A stretch of DNA of 64,000 bases from Azorinus chamasolen. Lineage: Eukaryota; Mollusca; Bivalvia; Cardiida; Solecurtidae. Below the pieces are notes generated by a model. It was not told the origin of the DNA. It saw nothing but the letters and a program-made list of their open reading frames with translations, and searched no databases. The stretch is from NCBI GenBank assembly GCA_963576725.1, contig OY755242.1:9391132-9455131 (forward strand). The letters are read 5' to 3'. Made by a program: the position numbers and the translations under genes. Shown here piece by piece: positions 9,741-20,877 of the stretch; position 1 is the first letter of the stretch; each line of letters starts with the position of its first letter.

Positions 9741-11413
9741 AGCTCACCAGAGCACAAAGTGCTCAGGGTGAGCTTTTGTGATCACCAGTTGTCCGTCGTC
9801 CGTCGTCGTGCGTCATGCGTCGTTGGTCGTTCGTCGTTTGTCGTTCGTCGTCCGTCGTCAACAATTTGAACCTTTAAAAATCTTCTCCTCTGAATCTACA
9901 GGGTTCTCAACTTTCATCTTTGGCACATAGCATCATATTCAGGTCCTCTACAAAAGTTATATAAATTATGCCCCTGGGGTCAAAATTGGCCCCGCCCCAG
10001 GGGTGCTTTGTTTTCAATAGAATTATATAGTAAAACTTTGAAAATCTTCTCCTCTGAAACTGGAAGGTTCTGAGCTTTCATATTTGGCACATAGCATCAT
10101 ATTCAGGTCCTCTACAAAAGTTATATAAATAATGCCCCTGGGGTCAAAATTGGCCCTGCCCCAGGGGCGGCTAGTTTTCAATAGAATTATATAGGGAAAA
10201 CTTTGAAAATCTTCTCCTCTGAAACTGGAAGGTTCTCAGCTTTCATATTTGGCACATAGCACCATATTCAGGTCCTCTACAAAAGTTATATAAATAATGC
10301 CTCTGGGGTCAAAAATGGCCCCGCCCCAGGGGTGGCAAGTTTCAATAAAAACATATAGGGAAAACTTAGAAATTCTTCTCCTCTGATACTGGAAGGTTCT
10401 CAGCATTCATATTTGGCACATAGCATCATATTCAGGTCGTCTACAAAAGTTATATAAATAATGCCCCTGGGGTCAAATTTGGCCCCGCCCCAGGGGTAGC
10501 CAGTTTTCAATAGAAACATAAGGTGAAAACTTTGAAAATCTTCTCCTCTAAAACTGGAAGGTTCTCAGCTTTCATATTTGGCACGTAGCATCATATTCAG
10601 GTCCTCTACAAAAGTTATATAAATAATGCCATTGTGGTCAAAATTGGCCCCGCCCCAGGGGTGGCAAGTTTCAATAGAAACACATAGGGAAAACTTTGAA
10701 ATTCTTCTCCTCTGAAACTGGAAGGTTCTCAGCTTTCATCTTTGGCACATAGCATCATATTCAGGTCCTCTACAAAAGTTATATAAATAATGCCCCTGGG
10801 GTCAAAATTGGCCCGCCCCAGGGGTGGCTAGATTTCAGTAGAAACATATAGGGAAAACTTTGAAAATCTTCTCCCCTGAAACTGGAAGGTTCTCAGCTTT
10901 CATATTTGGCACATAGCATCATATTCAGGTCCTCTACTAAAGTTATATAAATTATGTCCCTGGGGTCAAAATTGGCCCCGCCCCAGGGGTAGCCAATTTT
11001 CAATAGAAACATATAGTGAAAACTTTGAAAATCTTCTCCTGAAACTGGAAGGTTCAAAGCTTTCATATTTGGCACATAGCATCATGTTCAGGTCCTCTAC
11101 AAAAGGTACATAAATTATGTCCCTGGGGTCAAAATTGGCCCCGCCCCAGGGGTAGCCAGTTTTCAATAGAAACATCTTGTGAAACCTTTGAAAATCTTCT
11201 CCTCTGAAACTGGAAGGATATCAGCTTTCATTATTGGCACATAACATCACATTCAAGTCCTCTACAAGAGTTATTTAGATTGTGCCCTTTGGATCAAAAT
11301 TGGCCCCACCCCAGGGCTGGCTAGATTTCTATAGAAACATATAGTTAAAACTCTGAAAATCTTCTCCTCTGATTGTCTGGTGAGCGCTTCAGGGCCATTC
11401 TGGCCCTCTTGTT
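9741..11413 (+). mobile_element. A-type hairpin-ended array element, copy 2
   Basis: Same architecture as copy 1: 5' hairpin, CCGTC tract, about ten A units, GGTGAGCGCTTC, GGGCCA-TTC-TGGCCC hairpin, TCTTGTT. It entered the same T run of another F unit, with all five Ts left of it and none beyond its terminal TT. Confidence 0.88.
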
Positions 11414-12131
11414 CAACATAATTTCTTCAAACTTTCAGGAATGATAGATACTGATGTGTAGTTGTGCATATCAGTGAGATAACTCTCATATCATTTTTCA
11501 TTCTGGAGTTATTGCCCTTTGATAGTTTCGGGTAGCAATTTCTTGTGCAACTAACTCCTCCTTTATTTTTCAACATAATTTCGTCAAACTTTCAGGAATG
11601 ATAGATACTGATGTGTAGTTGTGCATATCAGTGAGATAACTCTCATATCATTTTTCATTCTGGAGTTATTGCCCTTTGATAGTTTCGGGTAGCAATTTCT
11701 TGTGCAACTAACTCCTCCTTTATTTTTCAGCATATTGTGTAAATAGAACAGACTTCGGGCGTATATTGCCCCGTCTCGCGGTGCTCTTGTTGGCACATAG
11801 CATCATGTTCAGGTCCTTAACAAAAGTTATATAAATTATGCCCCTGGGTTCAAAATTGGCCCTGTCCCAGGGTAGCCAGTTTTCTTTAGAAACATACAGT
11901 GAAAACTTTGAAAATCTTCTCCTGAAACTGGAGGATTATCAGCCTTCATATTTAGCATATATCATCATGTTCAGGTCCTCTACAATAGTTGAATAAATTT
12001 TGTCCCTGGGGTCAAAATTGGACCGCCCAGGGGTGGCCAGTTTTCCATAGATACATATAGTTGAAACTTTGAAAATCTTCTCCTCTGATTGCCTGGTGAG
12101 CGATATCAGGGCCATCATGGCCCTGTTGTTT

Positions 12132-12475
12132 AGATAAACACTTAGAAAATCTTCTTGTCTGAAACGAAGTAGCCTAAGCTTAGAATGATGTTCTAGATAT
12201 TTGGCACATAACATCAGGTCCTCTGTCAAGATTGTTCAAACTATGACTCTGGGGTAAAAAATGACCACACCGTGGTTATATAGTGAACTTTCCAAACATA
12301 TTCTCTGAATCTAATATGACCAGAACTATCTGGCTTTTCTAGAGGTCCTTTACCATTGATGAAGTTTTGTCAGTCTTTTGTTTATCTAGGTCACAGAAAC
12401 TAAGAAGATTTTTAGCTCACCAAGTACCAAGTTGAGGTATTGTGACAGTCATGTATCCTTCATGAGGTTGTTTTT
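12132..12475 (+). other. Decayed array fragments
   Basis: 12132-12410 is a worn B-type unit (TTTGGCACATAACATC, CTCTGTCAAGATTGTTCAAA, TATGACTCTGGGG). At 12414 a 62-base stub begins AGCTCACCAAGTACC and reads GAGGTATTGTGACAGTC, a decayed 5' end. No gene is present. Confidence 0.6.
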
Positions 12476-13988
12476 AGCTCACCAGAGTACAAAGTGCTCA
12501 GGGTGAGCTTTTGTGATCTCCAGATGTCCGGCGTGCGTCCTGCGGTGTGCGTCGGGCGTCGTCGGGCGTCAACAATTAGAACCTTTAAAAATCTTCTCCT
12601 CTGAATCTACAGGGTTCTCAGCTTTCATCTTTGGTACATAGCATCACCTGTAGGACCTCTACAAAAGTTATATAAATTATGCCCCTTGGGTCAAAATTGG
12701 CCCCGCCCCAGGGGTGGGAAGTTTTCAATAGAAACATATAGTAAAACTTTGAAAATCTTCTCCTCTGAAACCAGAAGGTTATTAGCTTTCATATTTGGCA
12801 CATAGCATCATGTTCAGGTCCTCTACGAAAGTTATATAAATTATGACCCTGGGGTCAAAATTGTCCCCGCCCCAGGGGTGGGCAGTTTTCAATCGAAACA
12901 AATTGTGGAAACTTTGAAAATCTTCTCCTGTGAAACTGAAAGGCTCTCATCTTTCATATTTGGCACAGAGCAGCATATTCAGGTCCTCTACAGAAGTTAT
13001 ATAAATTAAGGCCCTGGGGTCAAAATTGGCCCCGCCCCAGGGGTGGGCAGTTTCCAATAGAAATATATAGTGAAAACTTTGAAAATCTTCTCTCCTGAAA
13101 CTAGAAGGTTCTCAGCTTTCATATTTGACACATAGCATCATGTGTAGGTCCTCTACAAAAGTTATATAAATTATGGCCCTTGGGTTAAAATTAGCCCCGC
13201 CCCAGGGGTGGGCAGTTTTCAATGGAAACAAATAGTGAAATCTTTGAAAATCTTCTCCTGGATGGCGCTTAGCTTTCATATTTGGCACAGATCATCATGT
13301 TCAGGTCCTCTACAAAAGTTATATAAATTATGCCCCTGGGGTCAAAATTGGGGCCGCCCCAGGGGTGGGAAGTTTTCAATAGAAACATATAGTAAACCTT
13401 TGAAAATCTTCTCCTTTGAAATCAGAAGTTTCTCAGCTTTCATATTTGGCACATAGCATCATGTTCAGGTCCTCTACAAAAGTTATATAAATTATGCCCC
13501 TGAGGTCAAAATTGGCCCTGCCCCAGGGATGGGCAGTTTTTAATAGAAACAAATAGTGAAATCTTTGAAAATCTTCTATTCTGAAACTGGAAGTCGCTCA
13601 GCTTTCATATTTGGCACAGAGCATCATGTTCAGGTCCTCTACAAAATTTGTATTAATTATTGCCCTGGGGTCAAAATTGTCCCCGCCCCAGGGGTGGGCA
13701 GTTTTCAATGGAAACAAATAGTGAAAACTTTCAAAATCTTCTTCTCTGAATCTGGAAAGTTCTCAGCCTTCATATTTGGCACATAGCATCATGTATAGGT
13801 CCTCTACAAAAGTTATATGAATTATGGCCCTGGGTAGCGTTTTACTAACAAAGCTACGCTAGCGTAAGTCTACGATCGAAGGAATTTTGACGTAAGTTAC
13901 GAAAATCACGTTTTACTAACATTTGCGTAGCTACGCTCAAGCGCAAGTTCTTGCGTAACTTTACGAACAGAAAAAGTCGTGCGTAAAT

Positions 13989-14199
13989 ATGGCAGCCTTT
14001 CTGTCGCCTCGTCAGTGTGCTCCGAGAATTTTTGAAGAAAGACAGCAATTACTGAATGATCTCGGCGAGAAAGTGATTGTCGGTAAGTAGGCCTACTGCC
14101 GACTATCTTCTGAACATATTGAATCAAGTTTACGGGCTTATTGCAGAATTAATAGAGCCCAAAACCAATAGAGACCACGCACTTTCATCAATGACCAAG
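13989..14199 (+). pseudogene. Harbinger-like transposase, N-terminal exon, frameshifted
   Basis: An ATG at 13989 opens a frame beginning MAAFLSPRQCAPRIFEERQQ and running to GEKVIVGK, where a stop at about 14088 follows. The family pattern continues without a gap in another frame (PTADYLLNILNQVYGLI, then EPKTNRDHALSSMTK), so one or two bases have been lost near 14085. AAG|GTTTGT at 14199 is a plausible donor. In PIF/Harbinger transposases this region precedes a helix-turn-helix and the DDE domain; neither is found downstream. I judge it a relic. Confidence 0.6.
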
Positions 14200-15054
14200 G
14201 TTTGTTTATTTGTTTTATTTATTCTTTACTTTGCCGAATTATTATTACATTATAATTGTATTTTTCACGTGTATACGTACAGATAGCCAACTGTGCTTAA
14301 CTTGGTTACTCCCCTTCTCCTACGACCTTGGCCTTCATATTAAGTTAACATTTGTTTATTAATCAAACGTGTTTGTTAGGCGTGTAAAATCATTTAACTG
14401 TACTGTAACCAATGAATTTCGATGTTCAGTAGTAACACATACATCAAGACGACTGGATTTAGATATTATGTTTGTCGATCTAGGAATATGGATAAAGGAT
14501 TTGGAAATGTAGCATGCCTATCTGAATCAACTATCCCACCCATCAATTTTAACCCACTGATATATTTATTTGTTTGTGGCTCTTTGTTATTTATAATTAA
14601 GTAGCACTTACAAATTATGTAAAAGTGGTGAATGCAGCTAGTAGTATGTTTTCAGCTTTGGAGAAATGAAATAGGATCCACGGTAAGAATAATTAGTTCT
14701 GCTGTCATCATCTGTTCTGCTTACTTGTAGCTGCTGATCACATTGCAATTCCTTGCAAAATCAGAACTCTATACTTCCGCATGGTGTGTCGAAGAGGGGA
14801 ATGACGAATGGCAGGTAATATTTTTTTTACAATAAATGGTCCCTTGTCATTCGGTTTGTTAAAGGTGGAATTACAGATTTTTGGCACGTGTTACCTACCC
14901 CCACCCCACCCCACCCGGGACTCCCCCACCCCCTATACAACCCAAACAAGGAAAGTCATCATATCCAAAAAACAACAACAATACTTTAGGACACAGAATG
15001 ACAATTTAATATACCCTATATGCCCTTTACCTAGGAAATGGCATGATAACCCCA
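14200..15054 (+). other. Interior of the Harbinger-like element, no gene seen
   Basis: AT-rich sequence with scattered short frames and a CCACCCCACCC stretch near 14900. No recognisable exon; the central part of the transposase expected here was not found in any frame. Confidence 0.5.
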
Positions 15055-16240
15055 TAACCCTTTAGGAAATAAGATGACACTGTTTTCAGGTGGAATGAAT
15101 GACACTCCTCATAGGTGGAATGACATATTTTAGAACATAGAATCAGGGTTACAGATAAGGGGAGTATTGGGGTATTTACCCAATTTAAATTGTGGAAAAA
15201 GCAAATGTTTTTCAAACAAATGAGTAACACAAGGCAAATAAATATAGCAAAAAGCAAAAAGAATTAGAATGTCTAATGAGAATATGAATAATATCCAATT
15301 ACGAAAATTGCCAATACCCAATAAAAATTTGCAAATACCCAATTATGTAAAAAATCAAGAAATTGCCAATACCCAATAAAAATTGCAAATACCCAATGCT
15401 GTAAAAAATCAAGGAGTAAATACCCACAATTTTAAGGTAGAGTGACACTAATTACAGCTGGAATGACATACTTTTGAGACATTTCATCCCCTGTATGCCA
15501 TTTTGGAAATGGAATGACACTGTTGGAAGGTGGTATGACACTGATTACAGCTGGAATGACATACCTTTCAGACATTGTAACCTATATGTACAATTTTGGA
15601 AATGTAATGACACTGTTGCAAGGTAGAATGACTCAGATTATAGGTAGAATGACATACTTTTGAGACAGTGTAGCCCCTATACCCCCTTGGACAATGGAAT
15701 GACTCTGTTATAAAGTGGAATGACACAGATTATAGGTGGAATGGCATACATTCATGATTTGAGACATTGTAGTCCCTATAATTATGCCCTTTGGGTAATG
15801 GAATGACTTTTTAAGGTGGAATGACACTTGATTATAGATGGAATGACATGCTTTTGAGACATTGTAGCCCCAATACCCCCTATAATAATGCCCCATTGGG
15901 CAATGGAATGACATTTTAAGTTCAAGGTGAAATGACATACTTTTGAGATATTATATACCATATACACCCTTTAGGAAAGGGAATGCCACTGTTGTCAGGT
16001 GGAATGACACTGATAATAGGTGGAATGACATATTTTAGAACATAGAATGTCAATTTTAAGGTGGAATGACACTAATTACAGCTGGAATGACATACTTTTC
16101 AGACATTGTAGCCCCTATATGCCATTTGGAAAATAGAATGATCCTGTTGTAAGGTGGAATAACACTGATTTATAGATGGAAGGACATACTTTTGAGACAT
16201 TATAATTTTAGCCCATACCTGATGACACCAAATGTAATAA
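15055..16240 (+). repeat. TGGAATGAC repeat block
   Basis: The motif AGGTGGAATGACA or close variants recurs about 25 times, grouped into higher units of roughly 100-130 bp that also carry TTTTGAGACATTGTAGCCCC and CCCTTTGG. Read on the minus strand it gives VIPFHL/SFHL-type peptides, which explains the small ORFs there. It fills the place where the transposase core would lie. A smaller separate repeat, TTGCCAATACCCAATAAAAA, is at 15300-15420. Confidence 0.85.
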
Positions 16241-17055
16241 GAATGAACATCAAAACAACACAGTACACTGAATATATTGTAAAATCCATTTATCAACCCT
16301 TTTCTTCATTCAAATGCCTATTCATCTCTTTATCTCTTTGCAAACAGAATAGACCCAGATAATATTGCTCACACAGAGGGTTTCCTCGGTTTGCTATAAA
16401 TGAAATTCTAATAGATCAAAATCTACACTTTTTTCTAATTCCCAAACTGCATACATCTGGGTCTACACTGATTGCAAATTACATTGCATGTGTATCTTGT
16501 AATTAAAGCGTTACATACTGTTAGCAAAATTTTGCAATATTTGTTGTTCTAGATAACAATAAAAAATAATTTATGATGTCCCTTGAAAATTAATTGACAA
16601 ATTACATGGGAGTTACTGTTATATACATATTTGGGAAACCAGAAAGTAGGTATTTCTTCAGAGTTCATTCTTTTCATGATATGGGTCTACACTTGTTTAT
16701 TCATAATATGTAATGTTATATACATGTTGATGAAACAGTAAGTAAGTAGTTCTTCAGAGTTCATCAAAAGTCTTTTCATGTGACTTGATGAACTCTGACA
16801 GGTAGTAATTACCTGCCCATACAACTTGAAATACAGTTGAAATACTTGAAACTCCTTTGAAATACAGTAAAACCTGTCTAAGCGGGATTCTATTAGATAA
16901 TTTAGATACTTTTAAGCAGTTGCCTGCTTAATGCAGGGTGAAAGTTATCCAGAAAACTCCTAGAGGAGCTTTCTGTATTTCTTTAACACTGCATTAAGCT
17001 CCATCCTGTCTCCAAGACTGAGATTTCAAACATACTTCATTGGTTTAATTTTCAG
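16241..17055 (+). other. AT-rich interior with a palindromic MITE-like segment
   Basis: No gene. A segment beginning TACAGTAAAACCTGTCTAAG (about 16864) holds the inverted pair GCTTAATGCAG (16926) and CTGCATTAAGC (to 16999), like those at 36480 and 43492. Worn copies of the 'AGACCCAGAT' sequence lie at 16343 and 16467. Confidence 0.45.
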
Positions 17056-17223
17056 ATGTTTGCATAACATCAGAGGCTTCCTTCAAGTTACCCCAGAAAA
17101 GCAGCAAAATTGTTTGCTGTTTGTGCCAAATTGCAGAACCTGTGCATTAGAGATGGGATGACTTTGGAGATAAATGACAATGTGGAGGAAAACAATGCCA
17201 ATGATGAACAGTTTGAAGATTAA
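17056..17223 (+). pseudogene. Harbinger-like transposase, C-terminal exon, frameshifted
   Basis: TTTAATTTTCAG gives an acceptor ending at 17055. The exon reads CLHNIRGFLQVTPEK, then after a one-base loss in an A run near 17098 continues AAKLFAVCAKLQNLCIRDG and an acidic tail to TAA at 17221-17223. The pattern 'CLHxLRxxPExAxxIxxACAxLHN' is the usual end of PIF/Harbinger transposases. The DDE residues would lie upstream and are absent. Confidence 0.6.
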
Positions 17224-19270
17224 CATGATGGCGGTGCTGTCATGATTTGTGATACATTAATTGCACAATATTCAGAACTAGAAATGACTAGTGTCCTACT
17301 GTCCTTATATATATTGTCTGATTATTAGTTATTTCATCACTAAAAGCATTTCAAGGACAGTATATAATTTTGCTACAAAGGTTCATTGGTCACTTCTTTC
17401 AATGTTTACTGAAAACAAGCTTCCTAAATTTAATTGGTCCGTTTGTATTGACTGTGTTTAAAGATTGCCTCCAATTGATTGTATTGTCTCTTCAACAATG
17501 GAAGAACAGATTGGATGTCATCTGAAATAATAGAAATGATTTCATCACAAAACACTATTTACAAGTACAAATCTGGTGTTATAATGCAACACTTAATATT
17601 AACCTGTACTATATTTATTCCAATATTAAATACCAACAGAATATTCATAATAGCAAAATAGTTATAGTGAAATGTGGAAGGTTGAATGACCATTTTAGAA
17701 ACTAAAGCAACAGATAATTATGATATCTATAAAATTCCAGAAGCAAACAGAGCAGACCATGACCAGGCCATGAGATGTCTAATACTATGTTTGCAAATGT
17801 GTGAAAATGTGTTTATATGAAGGAAAGGGTTAATCTGTAGTTAGCTGTCACCTGTAAAATAAAATGAAAAGAGAAATATAAATTGACTTGATAGGTGTGG
17901 ACTATCCTTAACCCGCTGAACAATTAAAACTGGTCCCCACCTTGATGTATACTAACTAAACAAAGAAAACATTACAAACTCTGACCAGAGGGCTTCCCCA
18001 GGAATCATCTGATATGGATCTACACTGTTTGCACAACCTTATATACAGTACTGATTTCCTGCACTTTAAAGATTAACTCTTTAACACTTTCCTTCATATA
18101 AACGTGTTTTCATGCATTTGCAAACAGAGTAGACCCAGATCAGACTACTCCTCTAGTCTGCTCTGTAACTGTTTGCTAATAGAATTTGATAGATCAGTTT
18201 ATTTGCTTTTTAAAATGTCTCCAATGTTGCACCTTCCATATTTCTTTATAACTATTTTGTTAATGAATATTCAGTAGGTATTGAAATTTGGAATAAACAT
18301 AGACCAGGGAAAGGGTTAACTGAGAAATTATTATGAAATACCCTACAACACCATAAATTGGTGTATGCTATTTACTGATTTGTTACTTAGGTAGTTTATT
18401 TTAACTAAACACATTAGTAAAGTGTAAGAGTTTAAATAATTCCAGACCTATATTAGACTACCTATGTGTTAACTGTCTGATATGGGTCTAATCTGATTGT
18501 CAAAGTAAGAAAAATAATTGCTATTAGTTCAGAGGTTGAGAATATATTTGGGAACTTACCATTGCTGGTCACAACCTCTCAAATCGGCCATTGCTGCCTC
18601 AACAATTACCTCTAACATCTATACAATGAAGATGTGTTTTATACCTCAGTGTTTATTTACTAGAATGTTACAATGTTGAAATTTAATAATTATTTGAACA
18701 AATGTATAAAATTCAGCTTACTGCTACTGTTTACAAATAAAAGATATTATATAAATATCAATTTTGAGCAATCGTTGTCTTGATTATTTAATTGCAATTC
18801 CTTCAATAATGCACACTTCATGAAATTCCGACATTATAAGAACTGTGTGACAGAAAAATATAGCAGTTGGTGTCAGATTGTTTACGAGTGCATGAGACGG
18901 TATTTTTGTTATTAGGGTTTCACATTGCTAAAGTACAGTCTGCTTTGAACCAGGATTTATTTTTTTAAAAAAAGAGCCCCCCTTCGTCAGTTACTCTGCT
19001 TTTTTAAAGCGGTAAACGTTGTTCGCATTTAAATTATCAACGATCGTAAGCAAAATTAATCTTTTTTTCAAACTTTACCTGCTCGATCGTTGTCTCCAAG
19101 CAAGTTGAATCATTCTCCTTTGCTGTTAAACATATTGACAGCCTACCCTCGATATGCAGCCCTTATCTCCGCAAACTGCACAGTCGACAACTATCATTTT
19201 CTCGGTTCCTTGCAGTTTTCCATTGTGAACAATATCCATACAGGATACGATTGTTTACATGTGATACCGA
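17224..19270 (+). other. Right half of the Harbinger-like element, no gene seen
   Basis: AT-rich, with one palindrome at 18131-18165 (CAGACTA-CTCC-TAGTCTG inside an AGACCCAGATCAGAC copy) and half-copies of the same sequence near 18005 and 18480. A 103-codon frame at 19090-19401 runs into the TTACG-rich terminal zone and has no family signature. A second (Myb-like) gene, common in Harbinger elements, was not found. Confidence 0.5.
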
Positions 19271-19859
19271 TGACAGGTGCTCGCGTCATGAAAATACTAC
19301 CTCCATTTGAAGAGTTACGTACTATTCTTACGTACGCAAATTTCGCAAGTTACGAAAGTTTAGTAAAACGGGTTTACGAAAATCGTAAATCTGAGCGTTA
19401 GCGTAAAGTTACGCCGAAACTTACGCAAATACTTACGAATTGTTAGTAAAACGGTACCCTGGAGTCAAAATTGGTCCCGCCCCAGGGGTAGTTAGTTTTC
19501 AGCAGAAACATATAGAGAAAACTTTGAAAATCTTCTCCTCTGAAACTGAAAGGTTCTCAGCTTTAATATTTTGCTCATAGCATCATGTTCAAGTCCTCTA
19601 CAAAAGTTACATAAATTACGCCCCTGGGGTCAAAATTGGCCTGCCCCAGGGCCGGCTAGTTTTCTATAGAAACATATAGTGAAAACTTTGAAAATCTTCT
19701 CCTGATTGTCTGGTGAGCGCCTCAGGGCCATTCTGGCCCTCTTGTTTAAATAAAACGAGAGTACCGCATACAGTACATAATACGCCCACTTGCAAACTTT
19801 CTCTGATTCAACATGCCTTATAAGTGTTGACATTTTCTAATCTGTGCTTCAGATCTTGA

Positions 19860-20360
19860 TTTCCATATTAAGGTGATACTATTTTTAAAAAAATTGAAGT
19901 GAATATCTTATTAAATAAAAAAGTTACAGCTAATTTTTGAAAAGTGCAATGGCCATAACTCTTTAAAGACAAACTGAATGAACCTCAAAATAAACTCCCC
20001 TTCAAATTTTGTTGCTTAAAACATTTGTGTTAAGTTTCATTTATATCATTTTAATAGTTTTCCCAGAAAACAACAAACTAAAAGTTGACCGACTAACAAA
20101 GCAACGAACACACGAAGTAAAGTGCAATGGCTGTAACTCTGTAAAGACAAACTGAATGAACCTCAAAATAAACTCAGCTTCAGATTTTGTTCCTTAAAAC
20201 ATTTGTTTTAAGTTTCATTTATGTCATTTTAATAATGATAATATATCATTTCAATAACATATTAATTTTTTCCAAGAAAACAACAGACAAACTAAAGGTT
20301 GACTGACAAACAAAGCAACGAACACACAACAAATACACAAAGTTCAAGGACCATAACTTT
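19860..20360 (+). repeat. Two tandem units of about 185 bp
   Basis: Shared phrases: AGTGCAATGGC, GTAAAGACAAACTGAATGAA, CCTCAAAATAAACTC, AAGTTTCATTTAT, GAAAACAACA[AG]AC, AAAGCAACGAACACAC. This is a different family from A or B; the start of a third unit appears at 20336. There is no gene. Confidence 0.65.
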
Positions 20361-20370
20361 AGAATAAAAC

Positions 20371-20492
20371 TAGAGGTTCTTGTCAGGGCAGGCTAGTTTT
20401 GTATAGAAACATATACTAGTAGTTAAAACTTTGAAAATCTTCTCCTCTGATTGTCTGGTGAGCGCTTCAGGGCCATTCTGGCCCTCTTGTTT
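20371..20492 (+). mobile_element. 3' end of an A-type element
   Basis: Only the last unit and the terminal GGTGAGCGCTTC, GGGCCA-TTC-TGGCCC, TCTTGTT remain. A 5'-truncated fragment. Confidence 0.8.
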
Positions 20493-20877
20493 TCAACTCT
20501 TTTTAGCTCACCTGAGCCAAAGGCTCAGGTGAGTTATTATGACCGCGATCCGTCCGGCGTCCGGCGTCCGTCCACATTTTCAAACAACATCTCCTCTGAA
20601 ACTACTGACCCAATTTTAACCAAATTTTGTCAGAAGCATCAGTGGTTAGGGAGAACGAAATATTGTTCACATTATGACCCCCTGGCCAAAAATGGCCCCG
20701 CCCAAGAGCTTATCAGTTTTTCATAGGAAAATCTTTAAAAATCTTCTTCTCTGAAACTGTAAGGCCTAGACCTTTTATATTTGGTATGTTTCATAATCTA
20801 ATGGTCCTCTACAAAGGTTGTTCAAATTATGACCCCAGGGCCAAAAATGGCCCCGCCCAAGGGCTTATCAGTTTTTT

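Larger units (their letters stand above)
6724..11791 (+). mobile_element. F-type hairpin-ended element with two A-type insertions
   Basis: Starts TATACGCCCGAAG and, before its 3' hairpin, ends with the reverse complement CTTCGGGCGTATA. The 3' hairpin is GCCCCG, loop TCTCG, CGGTGC, followed by TCTTGTT. After the start come GTCCGTCCGTCC repeats, interrupted by a 237-bp MITE, then tandem units of about 157 bp (TTTCAACATAATTTCTTC, GGAATGATAGATA, GTGTAGTTGTGCATATC, TTGATAGTTTCGGG). Two A-type elements sit in the same T run of different units. There is no coding capacity. Confidence 0.8.
6371..12131 (+). mobile_element. Outer A-type array element carrying nested elements
   Basis: A-type units of roughly 155 bp (AACTTTGAAAATCTTCTCCT, GGTTCTCAGCTTTCATATTT, GGCACATAGCATCATGTTCA, CCCCTGGGGTCAAAATTGG) run from 6371 to about 6723 and resume at 11792, after an F-type element that entered the 'TTTCATATTT|GGCAC' T run. 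The end is GGTGAGCGATATCAGGGCC, then TGGCCCTGTTGTT at about 12131. The 5' hairpin is missing, so the left side is truncated. Confidence 0.75.
13834..19456 (+). mobile_element. Harbinger-like DNA transposon, 5.6 kb
   Basis: Terminal inverted repeats GTAGCGTTTTACTAACAA and, reversed, GTACCGTTTTACTAACAA (17 of 18 match). CCCTGG lies on both sides (13828-13833 and 19457-19462); since the host array unit has it once, it is a target duplication of 5-6 bases. Subterminal zones of 150-200 bases at both ends are crowded with TTACG and ACGTAA motifs. Inside are two transposase-like exons (13989-14199 and 17056-17223) and a large simple-repeat block. The duplication length is not the 3 bases usual for PIF/Harbinger, so the superfamily call rests on the protein fragments. 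Confidence 0.75.
12476..19746 (+). mobile_element. A-type array element split by the Harbinger-like element
   Basis: 5' hairpin at 12476, GGGCGTCGTCGGGCGTC tract and about nine A units to 13833. It resumes at 19457 in mid-unit (CCCTGGAGTCAAAATTGG) and ends GGTGAGCGCCTCAGGGCC, TGGCCCTCTTGTT at 19746. The break falls inside the unit phrase CCCTGGGGTC. Confidence 0.85.

Noticed and set aside
19090..19401. 103-codon ORF as the second Harbinger gene
   Set aside because: It reads into the terminal repeat zone and shows no Myb/SANT pattern.
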